Of a DNA stretch of 64,000 bases, positions 35,611-44,721 are shown in pieces (positions within the stretch are counted from its first letter, which is position 1; each line of letters begins with the position of its first letter). Under the pieces are notes generated by a model. That model ran no database searches. It was not told the DNA's origin and saw only the letters and a list, made by a program, of their open reading frames with translations. The stretch is taken from NCBI RefSeq assembly GCF_001613505.1, contig NZ_BDCM01000002.1:1-64000 (forward strand). Direction: 5' to 3'. Source of the DNA: Nocardia mikamii NBRC 108933 (GTDB lineage Bacteria > Actinomycetota > Actinomycetes > Mycobacteriales > Mycobacteriaceae). A program made the translations under genes and the position numbers.

Positions 35611-36897
35611 TCAGAGCCCGATCCGGCCGAGGATCAGCGGATGCGCGGTCGGCGGGACCGCTCCGATGTCGAATCCCGCCCGCAGCGTCGCGATCGCCGT
35701 GGGTACGGCCGCTTCGGAGTCGGTGTGCAGGGTGAACAGCGGCTTCCCGGCCGTCACCGAATCGCCTGGCTTGCAGTGCATTTCGATGCCCGCGCCGATC
35801 TGGACGGGATCGCCCTGGCGAGCGCGTCCGGCGCCGAGCCGCCAGGCGGCGAGGCCGACCGCCATCGCATCCAGCCGGGTGAGGATGCCCGACTCCTGCG
35901 CCACCAGGGTTTCGGTGTGCCGGGCCCGCGGCAATGGCGCGCCGGGGTCGCCGCCCTGCGCCGCGATCATCGCCCGCCAGCGATCCATCGCGCGGCCGTC
36001 GGCCAGCGCATCGGCGGGATCGATATCGTGAATTCCGGCCTGCGCCACCATTTCTCGCGCCAGTGCGACCGTCAGCTCGACGACATCCGCCGGGCCGCCC
36101 CCGGCCAGCACCTCCACCGCTTCGGCGACCTCGAGCGCATTCCCCGCCGTATGTCCGAGCGGAGTGTCCATCGCCGTCAGCAACGCGACCGTCCGCACCC
36201 CGGCATCGGTCCCCAATTCGACCATGGCCGTGGCCAATTCGGTAGCGTCGCGGAAGTTCTTCATGAACGCGCCGCTGCCGACCTTCACATCCAGGACGAG
36301 AGCGCCGGTCCCCTCGGCGATCTTCTTGCTCATGATCGAACTGGCGATGAGCGGAACCGATTCCACGGTTCCGGTCACATCGCGCAACGCGTACAGACGC
36401 TTGTCGGCCGGCGCCAGATCGGCACCGGCCGCGCAGATCACAGCGCCGATCTCCGGATCGGTGAGGATCGAGCGCATCCGCGCGCGGTCCAGATCGGCCC
36501 GCCAGCCCGGAATCGACTCCAACTTGTCCAGGGTTCCACCGGTATGCCCCAGGCCGCGGCCCGACAGCTGCGGGACCGCGGCCCCACAGGCGGCCACCAG
36601 AGGAGCCAGCGGCAGGGTGATCTTGTCGCCGACCCCGCCCGTGGAGTGTTTGTCGACGGTCGGCCGGGGCAGGTCCGTGAAATCCATCCGCCGGCCGGAG
36701 GCGATCATCGCGGCGGTCCACCGGTCGAGTTCGCGGCGGGTCATGCCGCGCAGCACGATCGCCATCGCCAGGGCCGACATCTGTTCGTCGGCGACCTCGC
36801 CACGAGTGAACGCGTCGACCACCCAGTCGATCTGCTCGTCGTCGAGTTCCGCACCGTCGCGCTTGGCCGCGATCACCGACACCGCCGTATGGGTCAT
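35611..36897 (-). CDS. deoA: Thymidine phosphorylase
   Basis: 428-aa pyrimidine-nucleoside phosphorylase. The phosphate-site motif KHSTGGVGDK, then SGRGLGHTGGTLDKLESIPG, and KKIAEGTGALVLDVKVGSGAFMK identify the family. It cleaves thymidine or deoxyuridine to base and deoxyribose 1-phosphate. Its ATG lies 44 bp after the cdd stop on the same strand, so cdd-deoA form a deoxycytidine-to-uracil route ending at Upp nearby. Confidence 0.94.
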   Translation of the reverse strand: MTHTAVSVIAAKRDGAELDDEQIDWVVDAFTRGEVADEQMSALAMAIVLRGMTRRELDRWTAAMIASGRRMDFTDLPRPTVDKHSTGGVGDKITLPLAPLVAACGAAVPQLSGRGLGHTGGTLDKLESIPGWRADLDRARMRSILTDPEIGAVICAAGADLAPADKRLYALRDVTGTVESVPLIASSIMSKKIAEGTGALVLDVKVGSGAFMKNFRDATELATAMVELGTDAGVRTVALLTAMDTPLGHTAGNALEVAEAVEVLAGGGPADVVELTVALAREMVAQAGIHDIDPADALADGRAMDRWRAMIAAQGGDPGAPLPRARHTETLVAQESGILTRLDAMAVGLAAWRLGAGRARQGDPVQIGAGIEMHCKPGDSVTAGKPLFTLHTDSEAAVPTAIATLRAGFDIGAVPPTAHPLILGRIGL

Positions 36898-36941
36898 GAC
36901 GAAAAGCCTTCCAGATCCCGTTCGGGGTGCGGAAATTCACA

Positions 36942-37343
36942 TCATGTCCGGCCGGCGGCCAGATCGTCCGGCCCGAAGGCGTCCGGCAGCAACCTCGCCA
37001 GCGGAACCGGACCGGCGCGATGGTCGACGAGCAGGTCCGGTCCGCCGTGCTCGTAGAGCACCTGCCGGCACCGTCCGCAGGGCATCAGGATTTCCCCGTG
37101 CGAATCACAGACCGCGATCGCCAGCAAACGGCCACCGCCGGAGGAACAAAAGTTACCGACGAGTACAGTTTCGGCACAGACGCCGAGACCATATGAGACA
37201 TTTTCCACATTGCAGCCGCTCACAATGGAACCGCCGGCCGTGAGAGCGGCGGCGCCCACGGGAAAGCCGGAGTACGGCGCATACGCATTACGCATTACTC
37301 GAAATGCGTTGTGACGCAGGGAATCCCAATCAATTTCCGGCAT
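36942..37343 (-). CDS. cdd: Cytidine deaminase
   Basis: 133 aa from ATG 37343, chosen for GGAGGT five bases upstream; the frame open to 37457 adds a non-homologous stretch that crosses the intergenic iron-box candidate. Catalytic and zinc residues are in GLGVCAETVLVGN (Cys-Ala-Glu) and LMPCGRCRQVLYE. YAPYSGFPVGAA binds substrate. It deaminates cytidine/deoxycytidine. It is followed by deoA and divergent from sdhC. Confidence 0.93.
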   Translation of the reverse strand: MPEIDWDSLRHNAFRVMRNAYAPYSGFPVGAAALTAGGSIVSGCNVENVSYGLGVCAETVLVGNFCSSGGGRLLAIAVCDSHGEILMPCGRCRQVLYEHGGPDLLVDHRAGPVPLARLLPDAFGPDDLAAGRT

Positions 37344-37672
37344 ATCGGACCTCCGCTCGAATGGTTGATATGACAGCGTAGAAATGGCACCGTGACGCCG
37401 TCGAACATTCAGGCAAGGCAAACCTAACTCCCCGCTCGGAGGGTCAACGCACGGCACGCCGAATTAGTTCCGCGAATCGCCGGGGATTAGAGTTCTCCAC
37501 AGATCGGTCCAGGTTTGGCAACGCACCGCCGGCCACCGCCTCCGGATGTCAGCGCCCGAGATGAGCTGGTGTTTCTCCAGATTCACATGCTCGGCGTATG
37601 CCGAAGCTGCGACCGGATCCGACTGCCGGCTCGCCGGCGTGTCCATCAACGACGTTGGAGGCACCGCACTCT
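37344..37672. promoter_or_regulatory. 329-bp divergent cdd-sdhC control region
   Basis: No gene is supported here; the open frame from 37598 into sdhC lacks similarity before the sdhC ATG. It carries promoters for both directions, an iron-box-like 19-mer at 37409-37427, and a GGAGG twelve bases before the sdhC ATG. CCGGGGATTAGAG (37490s) could be part of an sdh promoter. Confidence 0.5.
37409..37427. promoter_or_regulatory. Candidate IdeR/DtxR iron box upstream of sdhCDAB
   Basis: Read on the minus strand this 19-mer is TTAGGTTTGCCTTGCCTGA, matching 14 of 19 positions of the DtxR/IdeR consensus TTAGGTTAGGCTAACCTAA, including the complete left half-site TTAGGTT. Succinate dehydrogenase is iron-rich, and sdh genes are iron-responsive in related actinobacteria. 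Binding is inference. Confidence 0.45.
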
Positions 37673-38074
37673 ATGACGACCACACTGGAAGCTCCGGCCC
37701 AGCCGAAGCGGAAGACCCTGTACCGCGGCGACCCGGGTATGTGGTCCTGGGCGATGCACCGGATCACCGGTGTCACGATCTTCTTCTTCCTGTTCGTCCA
37801 CGTACTCGACACCGCTCTGGTGCGAGTCAGCCCGGACACCTACGACCGGGCCATCGAGACCTACAAGAACCCGGTCGTGGCCCTCATGGAGATGGGCCTG
37901 GTCGTCTGCGTGCTGTTCCACGCGCTCAACGGCGTCCGCGTCATCCTGGTGGACTTCTGGTCCAAGGGCCCCAAGTACCAGCGCCTGATGCTGTGGATCG
38001 TGCTCACCATCTGGGTTCTGGTCTCCGCCGCCGGCGTCGGCCGCCAGTTCTTCTACCTGCTGACGGAGCACTGA
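37673..38074 (+). CDS. sdhC: Succinate dehydrogenase cytochrome b556 subunit
   Basis: 133 aa from ATG 37673 (MTTTLEAPAQPKRK). Three transmembrane helices; the family signature SWAMHRITGVTIFFFLFVHVLD holds candidate quinone/heme-site histidines, and LFHALNGVRVILVDF the second helix. It anchors the SdhAB dimer and, with SdhD, binds menaquinone and heme. First gene of sdhCDAB, with 1 bp before sdhD. Confidence 0.93.
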   Translation: MTTTLEAPAQPKRKTLYRGDPGMWSWAMHRITGVTIFFFLFVHVLDTALVRVSPDTYDRAIETYKNPVVALMEMGLVVCVLFHALNGVRVILVDFWSKGPKYQRLMLWIVLTIWVLVSAAGVGRQFFYLLTEH

Positions 38075-38075
38075 T

Positions 38076-38507
38076 ATGACCGCACCTGTTCTCGGCAAGT
38101 CCTACGACCGGCCCGCCAGCCTCGACTCGCCGCGCACCCCGCGCCGTTCCTCCGGCAACAACTTCGAGAAGTACGCGTGGCTGTTCATGCGCTTTTCCGG
38201 CCTGCTGCTGATCGTGCTGGTGCTGGGTCACATGACGATCATGCTGATGCTCGACGGCGGCGTGAAGCGGCTGAACTTCGGCTTCGTGGCCGGCCGCTGG
38301 GCCAGCCCGTTCTGGCAGTGCTGGGATCTGGCGATGCTGTGGCTGGCGCAGCTGCACGGCGGCAACGGCCTGCGCACGGTCATCGACGACTACTCCCGCA
38401 AGGACTCCACCCGCTTCTGGCTGAAGACCCTGCTGGCCGTCGCCATGATCCTGATCATGGGCGTGGGCACCTACGTCATCTTCACCTTCGACCCCAACAT
38501 CAGTTAG
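38076..38507 (+). CDS. sdhD: Succinate dehydrogenase membrane anchor subunit
   Basis: 143 aa, three transmembrane helices: FEKYAWLFMRFSGLLLIVLVL, then GHMTIMLML with a candidate heme histidine, LAMLWLAQLHGGNGLRTVIDDY, and TLLAVAMILIMGVGTYVIF. The Pro/Arg-rich first 25 residues face the cytoplasm. Partner of SdhC in the membrane domain of complex II. Confidence 0.92.
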   Translation: MTAPVLGKSYDRPASLDSPRTPRRSSGNNFEKYAWLFMRFSGLLLIVLVLGHMTIMLMLDGGVKRLNFGFVAGRWASPFWQCWDLAMLWLAQLHGGNGLRTVIDDYSRKDSTRFWLKTLLAVAMILIMGVGTYVIFTFDPNIS

Positions 38508-38520
38508 GAACGCCTCCGCG

Positions 38521-40305
38521 ATGAGTGAAACTCGACCGGTTCAGGAGCACCGCTACGACGTGGTCATCGTCGGTGCCGGCGGCGCGGGGATGCGTGCGGC
38601 GATCGAGGCCGGCCCCCGGGCCCGCACTGCCGTGCTGACCAAGCTGTACCCGACCCGCAGCCACACCGGCGCGGCCCAGGGCGGTATGTGCGCCGCGCTG
38701 GCCAACGTCGAAGAAGACAACTGGGAATGGCACACCTTCGACACCGTCAAGGGTGGTGACTACCTGGTCGACCAGGACGCCGCGGAGATCATGGCCAAGG
38801 AGGCCATCGACGCGGTGCTGGACCTGGAGAAGATGGGCCTGCCGTTCAACCGGACGCCCGAGGGCAAGATCGACCAGCGTCGCTTCGGCGGTCACACCCG
38901 CGACCACGGCAAGGCGCCCGTGCGCCGCGCCTGCTACGCCGCCGACCGCACCGGCCACATGATCCTGCAGACGCTCTACCAGAACTGCGTCAAGCACGAC
39001 GTGGAGTTCTACAACGAGTTCTACGTGCTCGACCTGGTGATGAGCGAGACCGAGCGCGGTTCGGTCGCCACCGGTGTGGTCGCCTACGAGCTGGCCACCG
39101 GTGAGATCCACGTCTTCCACGCCAAGGCGATCATCTTCGCCACCGGCGGTTCGGGCCGGATGTACAAGACCACCTCCAACGCGCACACGCTGACCGGTGA
39201 CGGTATGGCGATCGTGTTCCGCAAGGGGCTGCCGCTGGAGGACATGGAGTTCCACCAGTTCCATCCGACGGGCCTGGCCGGTCTGGGCATCCTGATCTCC
39301 GAGGCCGTCCGCGGTGAGGGCGGCATCCTGCGCAACGCCTCCGGTGAGCGCTTCATGGAGCGCTACGCCCCCACCATCAAGGACCTCGCGCCCCGCGACA
39401 TCGTGGCCCGGTCGATGGTCAAGGAGGTCCTCGAGGGTCGCGGCGGCGGCCCGAACAAGGACTACGTCTTCATCGACGTCACTCACCTCGGCGAGGACGT
39501 GCTCGAGGAGAAGCTGCCCGACATCACCGAGTTCTCCCGCACCTACCTGGGTGTGGACCCGGTGAAGGAGCCGGTGCCGGTCATGCCGACCTGTCACTAC
39601 GTGATGGGCGGTATCCCGACCCGTATCCGCGGTGAGGTGCTGCGCAACAACACCGACGTGGTCCCCGGCCTGTACGCCGCCGGTGAGTGCGCCTGCGTGT
39701 CGGTGCACGGCTCGAACCGCCTGGGCACCAACTCGCTGCTGGACATCAACGTGTTCGGCCGCCGCTCGGGTATCGCCGCCGCCGAGTACGCCGCCCGCAC
39801 CGAATTCGTCGAGCTGCCGGAGAACCCGGCGCAGATGGTGCAGGACTGGCTGGCGCTGCTGCTGAGCGACCACGGCAACGAGCGGGTCGCCGACATCCGG
39901 ACCGACCTGCAGGTCACCATGGACGCCAACGCCGCGGTGTTCCGCACCGAGGAGACCCTCAAGACGGCGCTGACCGACATCCACGCGCTCAAGGAGCGCT
40001 ACCAGCACATCACGGTGCAGGACAAGGGCAAGCGCTACAACAGCGACCTGCTCGAGGCCGTCGAACTCGGCTTCCTGCTGGAGCTGGCCGAGGTCACGGT
40101 CGTGGGCGCGCTCAACCGCAAGGAATCGCGCGGCGGCCACGCCCGCGAGGACTACCCCGACCGCGACGACGTCAACTTCATGCGCCACACCATGGCGTAC
40201 AAGCAGGTCGAGCCCGGTAAGCCGGCGGAGCTGATCGCCGACATCCAGCTCGACTTCAAGCCGGTCGTGCAGACCCGTTACGAGCCGATGGAGCGTAAGT
40301 ACTGA
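38521..40305 (+). CDS. sdhA: Succinate dehydrogenase flavoprotein subunit
   Basis: 594 aa. FAD dinucleotide motif VVIVGAGGAGMRAAIEA, the covalent-flavin histidine in PTRSHTGAAQGGM, substrate residues in FHQFHPTGLAGLG and RGEGGILRNASGERFM, and the capping-domain arginine region are all present at normal length. It oxidises succinate to fumarate. Its TGA overlaps the sdhB ATG by one base, giving strict coupling with the iron-sulfur subunit. Confidence 0.96.
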   Translation: MSETRPVQEHRYDVVIVGAGGAGMRAAIEAGPRARTAVLTKLYPTRSHTGAAQGGMCAALANVEEDNWEWHTFDTVKGGDYLVDQDAAEIMAKEAIDAVLDLEKMGLPFNRTPEGKIDQRRFGGHTRDHGKAPVRRACYAADRTGHMILQTLYQNCVKHDVEFYNEFYVLDLVMSETERGSVATGVVAYELATGEIHVFHAKAIIFATGGSGRMYKTTSNAHTLTGDGMAIVFRKGLPLEDMEFHQFHPTGLAGLGILISEAVRGEGGILRNASGERFMERYAPTIKDLAPRDIVARSMVKEVLEGRGGGPNKDYVFIDVTHLGEDVLEEKLPDITEFSRTYLGVDPVKEPVPVMPTCHYVMGGIPTRIRGEVLRNNTDVVPGLYAAGECACVSVHGSNRLGTNSLLDINVFGRRSGIAAAEYAARTEFVELPENPAQMVQDWLALLLSDHGNERVADIRTDLQVTMDANAAVFRTEETLKTALTDIHALKERYQHITVQDKGKRYNSDLLEAVELGFLLELAEVTVVGALNRKESRGGHAREDYPDRDDVNFMRHTMAYKQVEPGKPAELIADIQLDFKPVVQTRYEPMERKY

Positions 40306-41081
40306 TGACTGCTGTAGCCGAAGCCCCGGCCGGGCAGAAGCCGGCCCCCGTGCCCGACGGGTCGACCATGGTGACGGTCAAGGTCGCCCGGTTCAACCCG
40401 GAGGACGACAAGGGCGCGCACTGGGATTCGTTCCAGGTGCCGGTCCTGCCGACCGACCGCTTCCTGAACGTGCTCATCTACATCAAGTCCTACCTGGACG
40501 GCACGCTCACCTTCCGGCGCTCCTGCGCGCACGGTGTCTGTGGTTCCGACGCCATGCGCATCAACGGTGTGAACCGGCTGGCGTGCAAGGTGCTGATGCG
40601 CGACATGCTGCCCAAGAACGGCAAGGAGCTCACCGTCACCGTCGAACCGATCCGCGGCCTGCCCGTGGAGAAGGACCTCGTGGTGAACATGGAGCCGTTC
40701 TTCGACGCGTTCCGCGCGGTGAAGCCGTACCTGATCACCTCGGGTAACGCGCCGACCCGCGAGCGCATCCAGTCCCAGACCGACCGGCACCGCTTCGATG
40801 ACACCACCAAGTGCATCCTGTGCGCCTGCTGCACCACCTCCTGCCCCGTGTATTGGAGCGACGGCAGCTACTTCGGCCCGGCCGCGATCGTGAACGCCCA
40901 CCGCTTCATCTTCGACAGCCGCGACGAGGGCGCCCGCGAGCGTCTCGACATCCTCAACGACGTCGAGGGCGTCTGGCGCTGCCGCACCACCTTCAACTGC
41001 ACCGACGCCTGCCCCCGCGGCATCGAGGTCACCAAGGCCATCCAGGAGGTCAAGCGCGCCCTCCTGTTCGCCCGGCCGTGA
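40305..41081 (+). CDS. sdhB: Succinate dehydrogenase iron-sulfur subunit
   Basis: 258 aa. [2Fe-2S] ligands lie in SCAHGVCGSDAM...LAC, where Asp replaces the third Cys, as in E. coli SdhB. [4Fe-4S]/[3Fe-4S] ligands lie in CILCACCTTSCPVYW and CRTTFNCTDACPRGIEVTKA. It passes electrons from SdhA to menaquinone at SdhCD. An Ala/Pro-rich N-terminal extension of about 20 residues precedes the ferredoxin domain. A very strong hairpin follows the operon. Confidence 0.96.
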   Translation: MTAVAEAPAGQKPAPVPDGSTMVTVKVARFNPEDDKGAHWDSFQVPVLPTDRFLNVLIYIKSYLDGTLTFRRSCAHGVCGSDAMRINGVNRLACKVLMRDMLPKNGKELTVTVEPIRGLPVEKDLVVNMEPFFDAFRAVKPYLITSGNAPTRERIQSQTDRHRFDDTTKCILCACCTTSCPVYWSDGSYFGPAAIVNAHRFIFDSRDEGARERLDILNDVEGVWRCRTTFNCTDACPRGIEVTKAIQEVKRALLFARP

Positions 41082-41107
41082 GGTAGCAGCCGAAGCGCAG
41101 CATCCGT

Positions 41108-41153
41108 AAACGACAGGCCGCCCGCATCTTTCGATGCGGGCGGCCTGTCGTTT
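41108..41153 (+). terminator. Strong hairpin terminator after sdhCDAB
   Basis: A perfect 20-bp inverted repeat: left arm AAACGACAGGCCGCCCGCAT at 41108-41127, loop CTTTCG, right arm at 41134-41153 ending in GTCGTTT. It lies 26 bp after the sdhB stop and ends in a short T-run, so it should terminate the sdh transcript efficiently. Confidence 0.92.
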
Positions 41154-41329
41154 CGGCAGACGTTCGAGTCGCACACACGCGGCATTCGCCCAGGCGATGA
41201 CTCGAACAGAGGTCCCTGATCGCAGAAGGCTGAGTTACACATGCGGGTGGAGGGAGCTCCAAGTAGGCAAATTGCTCAGTTTGCTACGGGTTTGTTGTCG
41301 GATCGGGGTGCGGGTGCTTGCCTGGAGGC

Positions 41330-42214
41330 ATGTTCACCGAAGCTCAGTTGTATTCGCCGGTTACCACCGGTAGCGACGGCGATGTCACGGTGCATTTGAG
41401 TGCCGAGCATCCGGGTGTGCACGATCCGGAGTATCGGGCGCGGCGCAATGCGATCGCCGCGCTGGCGCTGGCGTATCGGGAGGGCGAGGCGCTGCCGCGC
41501 ATCGACTACACCGAGGAGGAACAGCAGGTGTGGCGCATCGTGTCGGCGGAGTTGACGCGCAAGCACCGGACGTACGCGTCGGCGGAGGTGCTCGACGGCG
41601 CCGGGCGGCTGGGCCTGCCCACCGATCACATTCCGCAGTTGGACGAGGTGACCGCGAAATTGGTGCCGCTCACCGGTTTTCGCTATGTGCCAGCGGCGGG
41701 ATTGGTGCCGTTGCGGGAATTCTTCGGCTCGTTCGCCGATCGAATTTTCCACTCCACCCAGTACATTCGCCACCATTCCGCGCCGCTGTACACGCCGGAG
41801 CCCGATTCGATTCACGAAATCATCGGGCACGCCAATCAATTGGCGTCGCCCCGGTTCGCCGCGATCTATGCCGAGGTGGGCGCCGCGGTGGCGCGGCTGG
41901 AGACCGAGGCGGCGCTGAAATTCCTGGCCGACGTGTTCTGGTTCTCCATGGAATTCGGCGTGGTGCGCGAACAGGGTGAAGTACGTTGCTACGGTGCGGG
42001 TTTGCTGTCCTCGTTCGGTGAGATCGAGGAGTTCCGTCACGCCCGGCTGCGTCCGCTGAACATTCACGACATGGGCACCGCGACCTACGACATCACGCAC
42101 TACCAGCCGATTCTGTATTGCGCGGAGTCGATTTCCGAGATCGAGGACGTGATCGGCGGCTTCTTCGCCACCATGACCGACGACAGCGCGGCCGCCGAAC
42201 TGGCCGCGTCCTGA
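41330..42214 (+). CDS. Phenylalanine-4-hydroxylase-type aromatic amino acid monooxygenase
   Basis: About 294 aa from ATG 41330 (MFTEAQLYSPVT). The GGAGG is only one base upstream, so TTG 41318 is an alternative start. Non-heme iron ligands are two histidines in PDSIHEIIGHANQL and the glutamate in FWFSMEFGVVREQG; FRYVPAAGLVPLREFFGSFADR and the RCYGAGLLSSFGE substrate region are conserved. It uses tetrahydropterin and O2 to hydroxylate Phe (or Trp). No pterin carbinolamine dehydratase is adjacent. An imperfect repeat TAGGCAAA...TTTGCTA (41265-41287) upstream could be an operator. Confidence 0.87.
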   Translation: MFTEAQLYSPVTTGSDGDVTVHLSAEHPGVHDPEYRARRNAIAALALAYREGEALPRIDYTEEEQQVWRIVSAELTRKHRTYASAEVLDGAGRLGLPTDHIPQLDEVTAKLVPLTGFRYVPAAGLVPLREFFGSFADRIFHSTQYIRHHSAPLYTPEPDSIHEIIGHANQLASPRFAAIYAEVGAAVARLETEAALKFLADVFWFSMEFGVVREQGEVRCYGAGLLSSFGEIEEFRHARLRPLNIHDMGTATYDITHYQPILYCAESISEIEDVIGGFFATMTDDSAAAELAAS

Positions 42215-42275
42215 TCGGGGCCCGGCCGGTCGGTGACACGGCTGAGATTCGGGCGTGCCCCACGGCCGGTGACCG

Positions 42276-42935
42276 TCAGTCGGCCGAGTCCACTGAGTCC
42301 GTGGTCGACGGCGGTTCCAGCGGCATGCCCGCCGCGATGAATTCCGCGATCCGGTCCACCTTCTCCAGATCGAGCCCGTCCCGGCCGAACGCGGTCATCA
42401 TCGCGCCGATCATCGCCCCGGAAAACGTGCGGACCTCGAAGTCGTCGGGTTCGCGCCCGATCCTGCGAGCGAGCAATCCGGCGATCAGGTCCACGTTGCG
42501 CTCGGTCTCCTGCATGATCACGCTGCGCAGTTCGGGCTCGTTGTAGATCAGCTTCATCCGGTCCTGCTCGAACTGCCAGTCCTGCGGATCCAAGTTCTCG
42601 AACGTATCGCGCATCGCCTGGCGGAACGCGGCCAGCGGCGCGAGTTCCAGCGGCTGGGACTCGATGGCGTCGATCATGATCGGATCGACGTCGTCGGCCA
42701 GCACCACCTGCTCTTTGGACGGGAAATAGCGGAAGAACGTGCTCGGCGAGATATCGGCGGCCTCGGCGATCTGCTCGATCGTGGTCGCCGAATACCCTTG
42801 TCGCTGAAACAGTTTCATCGCCTCCGCGCGGATGGTGCGGCGGGTGCGCTGCTTCTTGCGTTCACGCAGGCCCATCCGGGGCGATGTGGTCGTCCCGGAA
42901 TGGGCCCGCGCGGGTGCCTTCGACTCAGCCGACAT
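42276..42935 (-). CDS. TetR family transcriptional regulator
   Basis: 219 aa from ATG 42935. N-terminal helix-turn-helix GYSATTIEQIAEAADISPSTFFRYFPSKEQV after a basic arm (RERKKQRTRRTIRAEAM). The ligand domain (residues about 90-205) is divergent, as usual. It overlaps the 3' end of the MFS exporter by 11 bp and is transcribed after it, so exporter and regulator form one operon, a classical drug-efflux arrangement in which TetR would repress the operon promoter near 44602-44670. Confidence 0.87.
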   Translation of the reverse strand: MSAESKAPARAHSGTTTSPRMGLRERKKQRTRRTIRAEAMKLFQRQGYSATTIEQIAEAADISPSTFFRYFPSKEQVVLADDVDPIMIDAIESQPLELAPLAAFRQAMRDTFENLDPQDWQFEQDRMKLIYNEPELRSVIMQETERNVDLIAGLLARRIGREPDDFEVRTFSGAMIGAMMTAFGRDGLDLEKVDRIAEFIAAGMPLEPPSTTDSVDSAD

Positions 42936-44601
42936 GCACCGATTCTCCCGCATCCGCGCCGGTGTGGGGGTCCGGCTCCCCGCTTCGGATCCGGATCGCG
43001 GCGAGCAGCGCCGCCACCGCGCAGACTCCGGCACACAGCCACAGCATCGCGCCCATCCCGGAGACGAAAGCCGACTGCACGTGATCGAGCATGTCACCGT
43101 TGCCGGTGGCCCGCGCCACCGCGACGCCCGCGTTCACGCCGTCCGATATCGGCTCGTGGTTATAGACCCCCAGGTCGGAGCGGTATTGCGTGGCGAGGAC
43201 GGTACCCAGTACCGCGACGCCGATGGTGCCACCGGCCTGGCGCAGCGCCTGCAGCAGGGCCGAACCCGAGCCGGCGCGCTCGGCGCCGAGCTGTCCCATC
43301 GCCATCCCCATCGCGGCGGGCATGACCAGGCCCATCGCGAAGCCCAGGATCGTGGTCCAGGCGGCGGTGTAGCCGTAGCCGCTGCTCACCTGGGTCATGG
43401 CGCCAATGGCGAGGCCGCCGCCGAGGATCAGGAAGCCGCCGCTGAGCACGATCCGCGCTCCGAGTTTCGGCAGCAGTTTGTCGACCGCGCGCGTGCCGAC
43501 CACCAGCCCACCGATCAGCGGCAGCAACCGCAGGCCGCTACCGAGCGAATCGACGCCGAGCACCGCCTGGAAGTACTGCGGGACCGTGAAGAACATGCCG
43601 AACATCGCGAAGTTGACGAAGACGGAATACGCTGTGCCCCAACGGAAGCCACGGTTGGTGAACAGCGCGATATCGACCAGCGGATGCGCGATCCGCCGCT
43701 GCCACCACACGAAGCCGGCCAGCAGCGCGGCGCCGGCGACCACGGCGGCCCAGGCCGTACCGTCACCCCACCCGTGGTCGCCGAAGCGGATGAAGCCGTA
43801 GGTGAATCCCAGCATGCCCGCGGCCGAGAGCAGCACACCGGGCAGATCGATGCGGAAGGCCGAATCGCTGCGGGTTTCGGGGACCAGGAGCGCGACCGCG
43901 ATCACTCCGACCACGACCAGGGGAACGTTGATCAAGAACACCGATCCCCACCAGAAGTGGTTCAGCAGCCAGCCACCCACGATCGGGCCGAGCGGCAGGC
44001 CCAGTGCGGTGGAGCTGACCCAGATCGTCAGCGCGCGCTGGCGTTCGGCCTGATCCGGGAACAGGCCGGGCAGCACCGACATCGACAGCGGCATCATCGC
44101 GGCCGCCGCGATACCCAATACCGCCCGGGCGGCGATCAACATCCCCGCCGAGGTCGCCAGGGCGCACCACAGCGATGCCCCGCCGAAGACGACCAGCGCC
44201 ACCAGTAGGAACTTCTTCCGTCCGTAGCGGTCGCCGAGCGCACCCGCCGGCAGCATCACGGCGGCGAGCGCGAGGGTGTAGGCGGTGGTGAACCATTGCA
44301 GCGCAGCGGTATTCGCGTGCAGGTCGATGGCCATGGTGGGCAGCGCGACGACCAGCACCGTGGTGTCGAGGCCGATGGTGAGCATCGCGAGCGCGAGCGC
44401 GCCGAGGGCGAGCCAGCGCGCCCGGCCGGCCCCCTGCGCATCGGCCCCCTGCGCATCGACCCCCGTCGCGCCGGCCTCGGATGCGCCGCCGTCCACCGCG
44501 GACGGCCGGGCAGTGGCCATCGGGCTTGCGACCGATTGCTCTCGCGCCGCGGCCGCGATCCCGGCCTGCGCGGGCGATTCCGATGAACTCCGCAAGTTCA
44601 T
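42925..44601 (-). CDS. MFS drug exporter, DHA2 (14-TM, EmrB/QacA) family
   Basis: 558 aa from ATG 44601 (MNLRSSSESPAQ); the huge frame running on to 45942 is the antisense of dacB. A 60-aa Ala/Gly-rich N-terminus contains a small repeat DAQGADAQGA. DHA2 motifs follow: LALAMLTIGLDTTVLVVALPTMA, GALGDRYGRKKFLL (motif A), and LPLGPIVGGWLLNHFWWGSVFLINVP (motif C). Proton-driven export of drugs or lipids is expected. It is regulated by the overlapping TetR gene. Confidence 0.9.
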   Translation of the reverse strand: MNLRSSSESPAQAGIAAAAREQSVASPMATARPSAVDGGASEAGATGVDAQGADAQGAGRARWLALGALALAMLTIGLDTTVLVVALPTMAIDLHANTAALQWFTTAYTLALAAVMLPAGALGDRYGRKKFLLVALVVFGGASLWCALATSAGMLIAARAVLGIAAAAMMPLSMSVLPGLFPDQAERQRALTIWVSSTALGLPLGPIVGGWLLNHFWWGSVFLINVPLVVVGVIAVALLVPETRSDSAFRIDLPGVLLSAAGMLGFTYGFIRFGDHGWGDGTAWAAVVAGAALLAGFVWWQRRIAHPLVDIALFTNRGFRWGTAYSVFVNFAMFGMFFTVPQYFQAVLGVDSLGSGLRLLPLIGGLVVGTRAVDKLLPKLGARIVLSGGFLILGGGLAIGAMTQVSSGYGYTAAWTTILGFAMGLVMPAAMGMAMGQLGAERAGSGSALLQALRQAGGTIGVAVLGTVLATQYRSDLGVYNHEPISDGVNAGVAVARATGNGDMLDHVQSAFVSGMGAMLWLCAGVCAVAALLAAIRIRSGEPDPHTGADAGESVHVG

Positions 44602-44721
44602 GACATGTCCATTCAGTTGGCTGTGTCTATATTTTGATAGTAACTCCCATTTCATGGTCTCTGTCAATACTCGACCGCCCCGGGTGTTCGCGGCGCCATC
44701 GCGCAACGCCGCATAAGCTGC
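44602..44721. promoter_or_regulatory. Divergent promoter region, MFS-TetR / dacB
   Basis: 120 bp, A+T-rich in the middle (44620-44665: GTCTATATTTTGATAGTAAC). It contains the 8-bp palindrome GACATGTC (44602-44609) next to the MFS start and CTAT-ATTTTG-ATAG (44627-44640), either of which could be a TetR operator. Confidence 0.45.
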
